From positions 62,001 through 126,000 of the forward strand of contig JBCCHJ010000002.1 of assembly GCA_039028795.1 (NCBI GenBank): a DNA stretch of 64,000 nt, given 5' to 3'. Position numbers and translations under genes: made by a program. The notes under the pieces are model-generated. The model searched no databases and had not been told where the DNA came from. It saw nothing but the letters and a program-made list of their open reading frames with translations. Below, piece after piece: positions 39,018 through 47,658 of the stretch. Origin of the DNA: Thermohalobaculum sp039028795 (lineage in GTDB: Bacteria > Pseudomonadota > Alphaproteobacteria > Rhodobacterales > Rhodobacteraceae). Every line of letters begins with the position of its first letter. Within the stretch, counting starts at the first letter, position 1.

Positions 39018-40889
39018 ATGCCTAATTCTGTGCCAATACCGACTGCACTCACCGGGCCAGAGGTTATAAAGGCCCAAGTGTCAAAGCTGGATGACAGTCC
39101 TGGTGTCTATCGGATGATGGGGTCGGATTCGGAAGTTCTTTATGTCGGCAAAGCGCGGTCACTGAAAAAGCGCGTCTCTTCTTACACGAAGATGGGCGGA
39201 CATACGAACCGCATCGCGCGGATGATCGCGGCGACCGCCTCGATGGAGTTCATCACGACCGAGACGGAGACCGAGGCACTGCTGCTAGAGGCCAACCTCA
39301 TCAAGCAGCTAAAGCCTCGCTTCAATGTGCTGCTGCGCGATGACAAATCCTTCCCGCATATCTTCATCTCGACCGAGCATGACTTCCCGCGGATCGAAAA
39401 GCATCGCGGGGCCAAAACCCGAAAGGGCCGTTACTATGGCCCCTTCGCCAGCGCCGGTGCCGTGAACCGCACGATCAACACTTTGCAGAAGGTCTTCTTA
39501 TTGCGCAGTTGCTCGGACCGCGAGGTCGAGGCCGGCAACCGTCCTTGCCTAAACTATTATATGAAACGCTGCGCAGGACCCTGCGGCGGCAAAGTCAGCA
39601 AAGAGGATTACGCCAAGCTGGTCACCGATGCAGATGATTTCCTGCGTGGTCGGTCGACAGCCGTTCAAGAACGCTTGGCGGCCCAGATGACCACGGCGTC
39701 CGAAGCAATGGAGTTTGAGCGCGCTGCTGTCTTGCGCGACCGTATCCGAGCGCTGACGGCAATCCAGGGTCATCAAGGCATCAATCCGCGCGTCACCGCC
39801 GAGGCCGATGTCATGGCCCTGCACCGCGAAGGCGGCCAGGCCTGCGTGCAGGTCTTCTTCTTCCGCTCGAACCAGAACTGGGGCAATCGGGCCTATTTCC
39901 CGCGGGTGACCCAGGACATGGAAGATGACGAGATTCTGGAAGCGTTCCTTGGGCAGTTCTATTCCAAGCGAGAAGCGGCCCGGATGGTTTTGCTGAGCCA
40001 TGCGATAGAGAACGCGGACCTTTTGGCCGATGCCCTATCAACAGTCACGAACCGCAGAGTTGTGGTCGCCGTACCGCAACGCGGCGAAAAGCGCGAATTG
40101 GTCGATCATGCCGCGCAGAATGCCCGAGAAGCGCTGGGGCGCAAAATGGCAGAATCCGCATCTCAGGCGAAGCTGCTGGACGAGTTGGCCGAGGCCTTTG
40201 ACCTGGAGACCCCACCGAAGCGGGTCGAGGTTTATGACAACTCGCATATCCAGGGTGCCCATGCGGTGGGCGCGATGATCGTGGCCGGCCCTGAGGGATA
40301 CGAGAAATCCCAATACCGCAAGTTCAATATCAAATCGGAAAGTCTGACCCCCGGCGATGATTTTGGGATGATGAAAGAGGTTCTGACCCGCCGCTTTGCC
40401 CGTCTAATCAAAGAGGATCCCGATCGGAAGGAAGGGATGTGGCCGGATCTGGTGCTGATCGATGGGGGAGCGGGACAGGTTTCGGCATCGATGTCCGTGC
40501 TGGATGAATTAGGTGTCTCGGATCTTGCGCTGTTCGGCGTTGCCAAAGGCACGGACCGGGACGCAGGTAAAGAGGAGTTCTATGCACCTGGGCGGCGGCC
40601 CTTTGCCCTGCCCTTCCGCTCTCCCGCTTTATACTTCATCCAGCGTATGCGCGACGAGGCGCACCGCTTCGCCATCGGCGCGCACCGTGCGAAGCGGTCC
40701 AAAGCGATCGGAGCGACGCCCCTGGACGAGGTGCCCGGTATCGGCCCCGGCCGGAAACGGGCCCTGCTGACCCACTTTGGGTCGGCCAAGGCGGTGTCGC
40801 GGGCCGGGCTGGCAGATCTTCAGGCCGTGGACGGGATTTCCGCCAATATGGCCGAGACAATCTATGGTTTCTTTCATGGGGAACGGTGA
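39018..40889 (+). CDS. uvrC: UvrABC excinuclease subunit C
   Basis: Endonuclease that makes the 3' and 5' incisions in nucleotide excision repair; 623 residues. The N-terminal GIY-YIG nuclease domain shows SPGVYRMMG and VLYVGKARSLKKRV (about 25-57); CAGPCGGKVS marks the Cys-rich part. The UVR domain and the RNase H-like second nuclease domain follow (EVYDNSHIQG, VLIDGGAGQV), with C-terminal tandem helix-hairpin-helix (DEVPGIGPGRKRALL). The ATG at 39018 is the first good start; its ribosome-binding site is weak. It has the DnaA box region in front. Confidence 0.97.
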   Translation: MPNSVPIPTALTGPEVIKAQVSKLDDSPGVYRMMGSDSEVLYVGKARSLKKRVSSYTKMGGHTNRIARMIAATASMEFITTETETEALLLEANLIKQLKPRFNVLLRDDKSFPHIFISTEHDFPRIEKHRGAKTRKGRYYGPFASAGAVNRTINTLQKVFLLRSCSDREVEAGNRPCLNYYMKRCAGPCGGKVSKEDYAKLVTDADDFLRGRSTAVQERLAAQMTTASEAMEFERAAVLRDRIRALTAIQGHQGINPRVTAEADVMALHREGGQACVQVFFFRSNQNWGNRAYFPRVTQDMEDDEILEAFLGQFYSKREAARMVLLSHAIENADLLADALSTVTNRRVVVAVPQRGEKRELVDHAAQNAREALGRKMAESASQAKLLDELAEAFDLETPPKRVEVYDNSHIQGAHAVGAMIVAGPEGYEKSQYRKFNIKSESLTPGDDFGMMKEVLTRRFARLIKEDPDRKEGMWPDLVLIDGGAGQVSASMSVLDELGVSDLALFGVAKGTDRDAGKEEFYAPGRRPFALPFRSPALYFIQRMRDEAHRFAIGAHRAKRSKAIGATPLDEVPGIGPGRKRALLTHFGSAKAVSRAGLADLQAVDGISANMAETIYGFFHGER

Positions 40890-40894
40890 GGGTT

Positions 40895-40955
40895 TTAGCC
40901 CTTCGGGCTAAGGCGAGGCTCCGCCTCGCGCTCCGAGGTATTTTTGGCCAGATGA
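40895..40955. repeat. Tandem hairpin element after uvrC
   Basis: TTAGCCC-TTC-GGGCTAA (40895-40911) and GCGAGGC-TCC-GCCTCGC (40913-40929) form two perfect seven-base-pair hairpins in succession, followed by CTCCGAGGTATTTTTGGCCA through AGATGAAGG. This hairpin pair plus CTCCGNGGTATTTTTGGCCA block is, as I remember it, a recurrent intergenic element of Rhodobacterales. It may also end the uvrC transcript because TTTTT follows. Confidence 0.65.
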
Positions 40956-41006
40956 AGGGGATTTGTGCCGGTTGCACCCGAGCGCTAAATCCGTCATCAC
41001 AATGCC

Positions 41007-41669
41007 ATGATTTGGACCATCCCAAATATCCTGACTATCGCGCGCATCTTGGCAGCACCCTGTATTGCTTTGGTCTTTTTGGTCTTTGACCGACCGCTGG
41101 CGGATTGGCTTGCTTTGGGCCTGTTCATTGGTGCAGCGCTGACGGATTTTTTGGATGGCTGGCTTGCCCGAAAGCTGGGACAGATCTCGGCAATCGGCAA
41201 GATGCTGGATCCGATCGCGGACAAAGCGATGGTGGTAATTGCACTTGCACTTATCCTTGTGCTGCACAGCAAAAGTCTGGGTGGGGCCGGAACCACGTCG
41301 CACCCCTTTCCAAGTGCCATTTTCACGGTACCTGTCGTGATTATTCTTTTGCGGGAAGTCTTAGTTTCCGGCCTCCGCGAATATCTTGGCCAGGTAAAGC
41401 TCGATGTGACGGGATTGGCGAAATGGAAGACGACGGCTCAGATGGTTGCGATAGCTCTTCTCTTGGCGGTGTGGCCCTTGTTTGAGAGCGATCTGCGCAA
41501 CATTGGTCTTGATGGCGAACATGCACGAGGGCATCTGGCGCGCATTCCAAACATAATCTTTTTAGTAGGCGTGATTACGCTCTGGATTGCAGCCCTTCTG
41601 ACTCTGATCACCGGGTGGGATTACTTCCGCAAAGGCCTGGCCTATATTCGCGAGCGGGAGGACCAGTGA
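41007..41669 (+). CDS. pgsA: CDP-diacylglycerol--glycerol-3-phosphate 3-phosphatidyltransferase
   Basis: Integral membrane enzyme that makes phosphatidylglycerophosphate, the first committed step to phosphatidylglycerol and cardiolipin. It has 220 residues with several helices. The CDP-alcohol phosphotransferase motif is complete: TDFLDGWLARKLGQIS and GKMLDPIADK (D-G-x2-A-R-x8-G-x3-D-x3-D). It uses the CDP-diacylglycerol made by the cdsA product in this window. The stop codon overlaps the moaD start. Confidence 0.97.
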   Translation: MIWTIPNILTIARILAAPCIALVFLVFDRPLADWLALGLFIGAALTDFLDGWLARKLGQISAIGKMLDPIADKAMVVIALALILVLHSKSLGGAGTTSHPFPSAIFTVPVVIILLREVLVSGLREYLGQVKLDVTGLAKWKTTAQMVAIALLLAVWPLFESDLRNIGLDGEHARGHLARIPNIIFLVGVITLWIAALLTLITGWDYFRKGLAYIREREDQ

Positions 41670-41917
41670 TGCAAGCCTTTTACTTTTCCTGGCTGCGCGA
41701 ACGGGTCGGTGTGGCGTCCGAGGATATCGACCCCGGCCCTGCTGTGACTGTCGCAGAGCTGATCCGTGAACTCAGCGCGCGGGAAGATCGCTACGCCGCT
41801 GCCTTTGCGGATGTTTCAGCCGTGCGTGTGGCCGTGGACCAGAAAATGGTCGAGATGGACCACCCCCTTGCCGGAGCTCGGGAGATTGGGTTCTTCCCGC
41901 CGATGACGGGCGGTTAG
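41669..41917 (+). CDS. moaD: Molybdopterin synthase small subunit
   Basis: Ubiquitin-like sulfur carrier of 82 residues that donates sulfur to precursor Z in molybdenum cofactor synthesis. The fold is beta-grasp and the C-terminus ends in the essential Gly-Gly (FFPPMTGG). It starts at the ATG inside the pgsA stop (TGATG). It is followed after three bases by moaE, its catalytic partner. Confidence 0.94.
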   Translation: MQAFYFSWLRERVGVASEDIDPGPAVTVAELIRELSAREDRYAAAFADVSAVRVAVDQKMVEMDHPLAGAREIGFFPPMTGG

Positions 41918-41920
41918 ACC

Positions 41921-42379
41921 GTGTCGGTCTCGGTCCAAACCGAACCCTTCGATGTGGCCGCCGAGATGGCAGCCATGACGGAAGGTAACCGGGATATCGG
42001 CGCGGTCGTCAGCTTTACCGGCCTGGTGCGTGAGACGACTGAGGCCGGAGCTATCGAGGCCCTGGAATTAGAGCATTACCCCGGAATGACCGAGCAGGCG
42101 TTGGAAGACATCGTGGCCGAGGCGCGAGACCGTTGGCCGTTACAGAATTTGCGCCTAATCCATCGCTACGGGGCGATGGCGCCCGGCGAAGGTATAGTCA
42201 TGGTGCTGACGGCCAGCCGTCACCGGCAGGCGGCGTTTCAGGCGGCGGAGTTCCTGATGGATTATCTGAAGACCAAGGCGCCCTTCTGGAAGAAGGAAAC
42301 CGGTGCCCATGGCGGCGCCTGGGTAGATGCAAGGGAAAGTGATGACGCTGCAACCAAACGTTGGGAGAAGAGCCGTTAG
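41921..42379 (+). CDS. moaE: Molybdopterin synthase catalytic subunit
   Basis: Catalytic subunit of molybdopterin synthase, 152 residues. Visible are GAVVSFTGLVRE, LELEHYPGMTEQAL, IHRYGAMAPGEGIV, SRHRQAAFQAAEFLMDYLK and the Lys pair KAPFWKKE, all typical of MoaE. It starts at GTG 41921, three bases after the moaD stop, so translation is coupled. Confidence 0.96.
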   Translation: MSVSVQTEPFDVAAEMAAMTEGNRDIGAVVSFTGLVRETTEAGAIEALELEHYPGMTEQALEDIVAEARDRWPLQNLRLIHRYGAMAPGEGIVMVLTASRHRQAAFQAAEFLMDYLKTKAPFWKKETGAHGGAWVDARESDDAATKRWEKSR

Positions 42380-42524
42380 CACAGCTTTTTTCTCAACGCG
42401 CAAAGTCCTACGGACATTGGTTTCCTGACGCTGTTTGTTTAACTTCATTGCCAGGTTCGCAGCTGCAAATGCGCCCCCAAAGAGAGGGCGGGGCTGCTAG
42501 GCTTTGAAAGACTTTGAAGATCGT

Positions 42525-42941
42525 CTAGCCCGCCCGGGCCTCGTTCAATTCAGCCTCTAACTCCATGATCCGTTGGCGCGCATTTCTGAGGCCCGTCATC
42601 GATGCCTCGGCATCCGCCTTGGCCTCGCGCAGCGCAATGGAAAGTTCCGCTTCCCGTCCTTCCACTGCGCCGTCCAAACGCGCCTGCATGGCGGCCATAC
42701 GGTTCTCCATCTCTGCTTCGCGCGACGCCAAGAGGTTCTCGGCCAACTCCTTGGCATCCTCGGCGGCCTCGCGCGACCGATCCGCTTCGTGCAACCGGTT
42801 GATCATTTCGGTGATCCGCGCGGTATCCGAAATTGCCGCGTTTGAGAGCCGCATCCAGAGCCAGTGCAGAACCCAGCCCAGCACGATTGCCGCGAACAAG
42901 ATCGCTGAAATTGCGATCGCCAGCTGTCCGCCTGTCAGCAT
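42525..42941 (-). CDS. Membrane-anchored coiled-coil protein
   Basis: A 138-residue protein. One transmembrane helix lies at about 8-30 (AIAISAILFAAIVLGWVLHW), followed by a long coiled coil rich in Glu, Ala and Arg (about 45-135; for example RSREAAEDAKELAENLLA). The start at 42941 has AAGGA upstream; a longer frame enters the OmpA-like gene. It follows that gene after a 31-bp gap. No family is recognised; a structural role alongside the OmpA-like protein is plausible. Confidence 0.68.
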   Translation of the reverse strand: MLTGGQLAIAISAILFAAIVLGWVLHWLWMRLSNAAISDTARITEMINRLHEADRSREAAEDAKELAENLLASREAEMENRMAAMQARLDGAVEGREAELSIALREAKADAEASMTGLRNARQRIMELEAELNEARAG

Positions 42942-42972
42942 GTTTTTCCTTTGATTTTCATAGGGTTCCGCA

Positions 42973-44787
42973 TCATTCGACGGCCTTGAATTCAATTCGG
43001 CGATTGCGGGCGCGGCCCTCTTCTGTCTTATTGTCGGCGATCGGGATCGTCTCTCCGTAACCTTTTGCGGACAACCGGTTCGCCGGCACGCCCTGACCCA
43101 GCAGGGCCGACATGACGGCGTCCGCCCTGGCCTGACTGATCCGTTCGTTCACCTGGTCAGAGCCCTGACTGTCCGTATGCCCGCCAACTTCGATTTTTTT
43201 GGCCGTGCAGCGGTCCATCACGTCCGCCAGTTTCACCAGCACATCCCTGTTGCCTTCGGCAATCCGGGCGCTGCCTGTGCTGAACTCGACAGGCTGGTCA
43301 TGGTAGACCCGGTTCATGTGCTCGGCGCATCGAACCCCCGGCAAGGGTATGCCGCCGAAGACGGTCGGCAGATCAACCGTCAATGTCGTAGAGACGTCAA
43401 AGGTTCCCAGATAATTCGAAAGGTCCTGATGAACGGCCTGCGCGATCACGGGGTCTTGCAGAGTTGCGCGCAAATGCAGCTTATAGCCGGCGAGTTCGGC
43501 CTCGCCCTGGGTGGCATGCGCCAAATGGTCCAGCAAACGCAATGCTGCCGCCTGCCATCCCTGGGGCGGACTGGCGCTGACCGGCTTAAGCGCAGATTGG
43601 ACGGAACTATTGCCGAAGAGCGCGGTCGCATATGCGTCGATCGCAGAAGCAACGGCGGCGTTCGGAACCTGTCCGGCCATGGTGACGGCGTCGCCATTGC
43701 GCGACATATGCATCCAGTATCGTTCGCGGGCGATGCTGGTCAGGGTGGCAACGTCGTCCGAACGCAGGACCGATGCGGCCTCGAACCCATCGGGCAGCGC
43801 GACGATCAATGCAACTGCAGTTGCGTCAAAGTCGACCGGAGCTGTCGGTGGATAGCCGGTCAGCTGCAGATGCCGGTATTCCAGATCGACGCGGCCCGCC
43901 GGCAAGTTCTGGAGCGCCGTCAGCGCCACGGCAATCGCCTGTTCCCAATCGCCGCTCGGCCCGCCCAAGCCAATTCTGCACGGCTCAACACGATCGCCGA
44001 TACCTATTGCCGCCAGCCGGCCCACTACCGCAGCGCGTTCTTTGACATTGCGAACAGCGCACCGCTCCAGAAGGACGCCGCCACCGACTTCCTTTTCGGC
44101 GGAAAATGCGAAAGGTGCGATCACGCTGGCTGGGATCCTAATCCGGAGATCCAACTGCACCTGATCACCGGCTGCTTCCAAAAGCTGTTTCGAGATGTCT
44201 TCGCGATCCGCCTCGTCCATGGATTGCCCGTCGATGACAACCTTCCCAGGTTCTAGCACCACATAAGCATTTGGCAGACGGGTCGCAGCCAGAGCAGCAA
44301 CACGAATTTCAGGCGAAATCCGGCGGCGTGGCAATGCGGCCTGAATGCCGGTCAGATCGTGCACGACCAATTCCGCATCCAATGCCTTGAGCGCATTGTT
44401 CAATGCCTCGCGCATCGATCGGCTGGCGGTCTGCCCGGTCATGGTGACGCCACGCTTGTCCCGGTGAAGCTCGATCCGCACGGGATCCCGACGTTCAGGT
44501 GGTGCCAGCGTCGCGGTCGCAAAATTCTTGATCCGAGCGACCTGCGCTGTGGCCCGCGCGCTTTCAAAGGCCAACTCGCGTTCAAACTTGTCCGGCGCGT
44601 GGCCATGCAGTTCCAACTGCAATCCGTCGGTCTTAACCTCGGCCCAGGAATATCCAAGGATTTCAAGCCCGTTTAGGACGCGCTGCGCTAACATCCGCTC
44701 GTACGCTCTGGCGCCTCGTTGGCCCAGGTCCCAAATCGCGAAACCCAGTCCGACGACAAGTCCCGCAAATATGAGATAGCGTAGCAA
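42973..44787 (-). CDS. Large OmpA/MotB-domain membrane protein with BON-like repeats
   Basis: A 604-residue protein. One N-terminal membrane helix (about 3-22) is followed by several BON-like modules of alternating strands and helices (RGVTMTGQTASRSMREALN; DAVTMAGQVPNAAVASAI). A C-terminal OmpA peptidoglycan-binding domain follows (FSTGSARIAEGN, VGGHTDSQGSD with KTEEGRARNRRIEF). It would span the periplasm from inner membrane to cell wall. It starts at TTG 44787, eight bases after AAAGGG, because the membrane helix would otherwise lack a start. The coiled-coil gene follows on the same strand. Confidence 0.8.
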   Translation of the reverse strand: MLRYLIFAGLVVGLGFAIWDLGQRGARAYERMLAQRVLNGLEILGYSWAEVKTDGLQLELHGHAPDKFERELAFESARATAQVARIKNFATATLAPPERRDPVRIELHRDKRGVTMTGQTASRSMREALNNALKALDAELVVHDLTGIQAALPRRRISPEIRVAALAATRLPNAYVVLEPGKVVIDGQSMDEADREDISKQLLEAAGDQVQLDLRIRIPASVIAPFAFSAEKEVGGGVLLERCAVRNVKERAAVVGRLAAIGIGDRVEPCRIGLGGPSGDWEQAIAVALTALQNLPAGRVDLEYRHLQLTGYPPTAPVDFDATAVALIVALPDGFEAASVLRSDDVATLTSIARERYWMHMSRNGDAVTMAGQVPNAAVASAIDAYATALFGNSSVQSALKPVSASPPQGWQAAALRLLDHLAHATQGEAELAGYKLHLRATLQDPVIAQAVHQDLSNYLGTFDVSTTLTVDLPTVFGGIPLPGVRCAEHMNRVYHDQPVEFSTGSARIAEGNRDVLVKLADVMDRCTAKKIEVGGHTDSQGSDQVNERISQARADAVMSALLGQGVPANRLSAKGYGETIPIADNKTEEGRARNRRIEFKAVE

Positions 44788-44931
44788 CCCGGTTTACCCT
44801 TTCTCGATCATTGTCAGACGGACAGATCGCACGAAGTCCGGGCCAGGGCAAGCGACAGGCGATTTCGTCCTTGGACGTGGCGCTGTTTTGGTGGCAAGAC
44901 GGAAAAGCCAATGCTTGCATCAGGAGCCCGC

Positions 44932-45675
44932 ATGACCCCCAATGTCGTCGACCCAGGACGCCTGATGGCGCATCGTGGCGCCAGTCTGGCGCGACCGGAG
45001 AATACGCTGGGCGCGATCCGCGAAGCTGATCGGCAAGGCGCGTATTGGATCGAGTTTGACGTATCTCTCTTGGGGGACGGCACGGCTGTTGTGCATCACG
45101 ATGGAACGCTGGATCGCTGCACAAACCGGACTGGGTCGCTGTCCGAAATCGGGATTGATGATCTGCCCGGGATCGAGGCCGGGCCTGGTGAGCCGTTGCC
45201 GACATTGGATCAGGTATTAGATCTACTGGACGAACTGGGCATGTTCGCTAATCTTGAGATGAAGTCGCATGACGTACCTTCTGCGCGGATTGCCGGTGTC
45301 GTTGCCGATGCTTTACGAGCACGCCCTTGGACGGATGGACGGATCATCACGTCAAGCTTTGACCTAAAGGCACTAACGGTGTTGAGACAAATTCTACCCG
45401 CGGCAGCGATTGCGGTTTTGTATTATAATCCACCAAGTGACTGGCCGCATTCTGTCACAGATCTGAGTGCAGCGGCACTGCACCTGCACTACACGCATCT
45501 GAACCAAGCCCTGTTGCGCCAGGCCGAGTCTCTTGAGGTCGATGTCCGCATTTTTACTGCGAACGAGCCGCAATTGCTGGTCCCTTTTCGGGATCTGCCC
45601 TTGACCGGCATCATCACCGATCACCCGCCCTTATTCTTAAAGGACCCCGACTGGGGCGCGTGGGTCAAACGCTGA
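44932..45675 (+). CDS. Glycerophosphodiester phosphodiesterase
   Basis: GDPD-family hydrolase (UgpQ-type) of 247 residues that splits glycerophosphodiesters to glycerol 3-phosphate and an alcohol. Motifs are MAHRGASLARPENTLGA (His and Glu acid-base and metal residues), WIEFDVSLLGDGTAVVHHDG, ANLEMKS and the C-terminal GIITDHP. There is no signal peptide, so it is cytoplasmic. The ATG at 44932 is six bases after AGGAG; 44911 also has an ATG but no site. It is convergent with cpaA with an 11-bp overlap. Confidence 0.93.
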   Translation: MTPNVVDPGRLMAHRGASLARPENTLGAIREADRQGAYWIEFDVSLLGDGTAVVHHDGTLDRCTNRTGSLSEIGIDDLPGIEAGPGEPLPTLDQVLDLLDELGMFANLEMKSHDVPSARIAGVVADALRARPWTDGRIITSSFDLKALTVLRQILPAAAIAVLYYNPPSDWPHSVTDLSAAALHLHYTHLNQALLRQAESLEVDVRIFTANEPQLLVPFRDLPLTGIITDHPPLFLKDPDWGAWVKR

Positions 45676-46201
45676 GGGCGCCTTGGGCACGCAAACCCAT
45701 GACGATCAGATAGGCAATCATCGCGCCTGCGATCGCGACGCCCATGGGCGGCGTTCGACGGCCGTACTTCGTGCCTTCCTGGTTCAGCGAAGCGAATGAT
45801 GATTCGCCCTTCTTGCGCCTCCAGAGGATGGTGAATGTCATCCAAACGGCCATGACCGCGATGAAGTAGAAGATCAAGATCATCAGCAGGTCGCGGGCGA
45901 ACATGAACGGCACAACCGCCGCCAGCAGCTTCAGATCACCCGCTCCGATGCCACCTATCCCCATCACATCCAGTAATGAGTAGAGTAGGATGAAAGCCAC
46001 TAACGTGATGACCCCCGCGCCAAGCCCCCAAAGGAATACCTCAAGCGACAGGCCCCAAAACCCGGTGATGAGATAAATCACCAGGATCAACAGCGGGATC
46101 CAATTCGGGATCTTCAGGGTCTTAAGATCGCTCCATGCCGTGTAAAGCAATAGCGGCACCATCGTCGCGATAACGAGCCAAAGCGCAGGCGTTTCAAACA
46201 T
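45665..46201 (-). CDS. cpaA: Prepilin peptidase of the tad system (CpaA/TadV-like)
   Basis: A 178-residue aspartic membrane peptidase of the A24 family with about six helices. The catalytic Asp pair is D25 in AWSDLKTLKIPN and D89 in the GIGAGDLK (GxGD) motif. It cleaves the Flp prepilin and, where present, pseudopilins, at a conserved Gly. It is the last gene of the tad locus on this strand, while in Caulobacter cpaA lies near the pilin gene. It follows a TadD-like lipoprotein gene after three bases. Confidence 0.92.
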   Translation of the reverse strand: MFETPALWLVIATMVPLLLYTAWSDLKTLKIPNWIPLLILVIYLITGFWGLSLEVFLWGLGAGVITLVAFILLYSLLDVMGIGGIGAGDLKLLAAVVPFMFARDLLMILIFYFIAVMAVWMTFTILWRRKKGESSFASLNQEGTKYGRRTPPMGVAIAGAMIAYLIVMGLRAQGALSV

Positions 46202-46204
46202 TCG

Positions 46205-47056
46205 TCAGTTCTCAACAACAGCTTCCAAAGACGCCAGCCGGTTTGCGGCGGCCTCGTAATGCTGTGGATGCGCTTCAACTGCGGCGGCAAAAAGACCTCT
46301 GGCGACACGCTTTTGATCTTTGCCCAAAGCGATCACCCCTAAATTGTTCAAAATGATCGCTTTTTCGGTTTCTGTCATAGGAATAACCGGTAGCTGAAAA
46401 TTACCTTGGAGGCCGCGGGATATCGCAAGGTTGTTCTTCGCATTGAAGAGACGGGCGTTATAGGTCAGAGCCTTTTCAAACGACCGTTCCGCCGCTGGCA
46501 AATCTCCGCGCGACATCAGCGAGACGCCCCAGTTGTTAAGGATACTCGCAGGATTGGTGCTCAGGGTTTCGGCACGGGCGTAAGCCGCATCGGCCGCCGA
46601 CCAATTTTGTTCATGATCGGCCAGCATTGCCTCGATCATATGGCGCCGACCCGTGTTAAGCCCTGCGGGCAACTGCGCAATCACTGCTCTAACGTCGTCC
46701 CATTTTTCCAGCCGCGCGGCAACGAAGGCGTATTCCAACCGATCTACGGGTTCGGCCTGACCAAGGCTGATCATTTCCTCATAAACTCTGCCCGCCTCGG
46801 GGAACCGTTTTGCGCGGATCAGCGAAATCGCTAGGCCACGGCGTAAGTCGGTCCGACTAGGCTCTTGGGCCAGTGCGTTCTGGAAATACGTGACACTTTC
46901 TTCCGGATTGCCTGCTGTTAAAAGCAGATCGGTCAGATTGGCTTCGTCGATAACGTTCTTTGCAAGCGGGTCCGGTTTGTCACTTACGGACTCGCATCCG
47001 GCCAAGAGACCGGAAATTAAGATGACTGCTGCTGTCGTAACTGCCCGTCCTGTCAT
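46205..47056 (-). CDS. TPR lipoprotein of the tad locus (TadD-like)
   Basis: A 283-residue lipoprotein. The signal peptide ends in a lipobox with Cys21 (ILISGLLAGCES). Several tetratricopeptide units follow (about 40-270; FQNALAQEPSRTDLRRGLA, ILNNWGVSLMSRGDLPAAER). TadD proteins are outer-membrane lipoproteins needed for secretin assembly in Flp pilus systems. A second TadD-like gene lies just upstream; which one is the true orthologue cannot be decided here. Confidence 0.82.
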   Translation of the reverse strand: MTGRAVTTAAVILISGLLAGCESVSDKPDPLAKNVIDEANLTDLLLTAGNPEESVTYFQNALAQEPSRTDLRRGLAISLIRAKRFPEAGRVYEEMISLGQAEPVDRLEYAFVAARLEKWDDVRAVIAQLPAGLNTGRRHMIEAMLADHEQNWSAADAAYARAETLSTNPASILNNWGVSLMSRGDLPAAERSFEKALTYNARLFNAKNNLAISRGLQGNFQLPVIPMTETEKAIILNNLGVIALGKDQKRVARGLFAAAVEAHPQHYEAAANRLASLEAVVEN

Positions 47057-47067
47057 GCTCCGCTCCG

Positions 47068-47658
47068 TCAGCTAGAGGATTCTTGTTTTTTTGGATCCAG
47101 TATCCGGTACTCTCCCGAACCTTCTCGCTGCAAGGGCAACGGATTCGGAACTTCCGGTGGATTATCATCAAGCGCCTTGCGGATCGCCAACTCGCTCAGC
47201 GCCAGATTATGGGTTGCGACCCGACTTGTCCCGCTGGACAAGGCGAAAGCCGCCTGAAACGCTTGCTTTGCGGCATGATACTCGCCCATGCGATACAAAA
47301 CAGCACCAAGGTTATTGTGTGCAAGAACCGATCCCGGCGCCTTTGCCTTTGCCCTTTCAAAGAAACGTCGGGCTTCAGTTAAAAGGCCCTGGCGTTCTGC
47401 CGCCAGACCCGCCCCGGTCAGGGCCGCGGCGGTGTAACCTTCGACCCGCATCGATCGGACAAAGGCGGCTTTCGCTTGAGCCACCTCGCCCGCGCGCAGG
47501 TATTGCCGCCCGAGGTCGAGATAGCTTGTACGCGGTTCAGTTAACCGCGGCGGTCCCTCGAGTTTAGAAAGCGGGTCGGGCTCAGGAAAAAGGTTGCAAC
47601 CTGCCACACCGGTCAGGGCAAGCGTCAGGCCTGCCAAAACTGGCAGCCGGACCAGCAT
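47068..47658 (-). CDS. tadD: TPR lipoprotein, TadD-like
   Basis: A 196-residue lipoprotein with a lipobox (LTLALTGVAGCNL, Cys21) and TPR units at about 45-165 (DLGRQYLRAGEVAQAKAAFV; NNLGAVLYRMGEYHAAKQAF). The start at 47658 overlaps the end of tadC (TGATG), which excludes the longer frame inside tadC. It is probably the TadD pilotin-like helper of the secretin. A second TPR lipoprotein follows at 46205-47056. Confidence 0.8.
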   Translation of the reverse strand: MLVRLPVLAGLTLALTGVAGCNLFPEPDPLSKLEGPPRLTEPRTSYLDLGRQYLRAGEVAQAKAAFVRSMRVEGYTAAALTGAGLAAERQGLLTEARRFFERAKAKAPGSVLAHNNLGAVLYRMGEYHAAKQAFQAAFALSSGTSRVATHNLALSELAIRKALDDNPPEVPNPLPLQREGSGEYRILDPKKQESSS

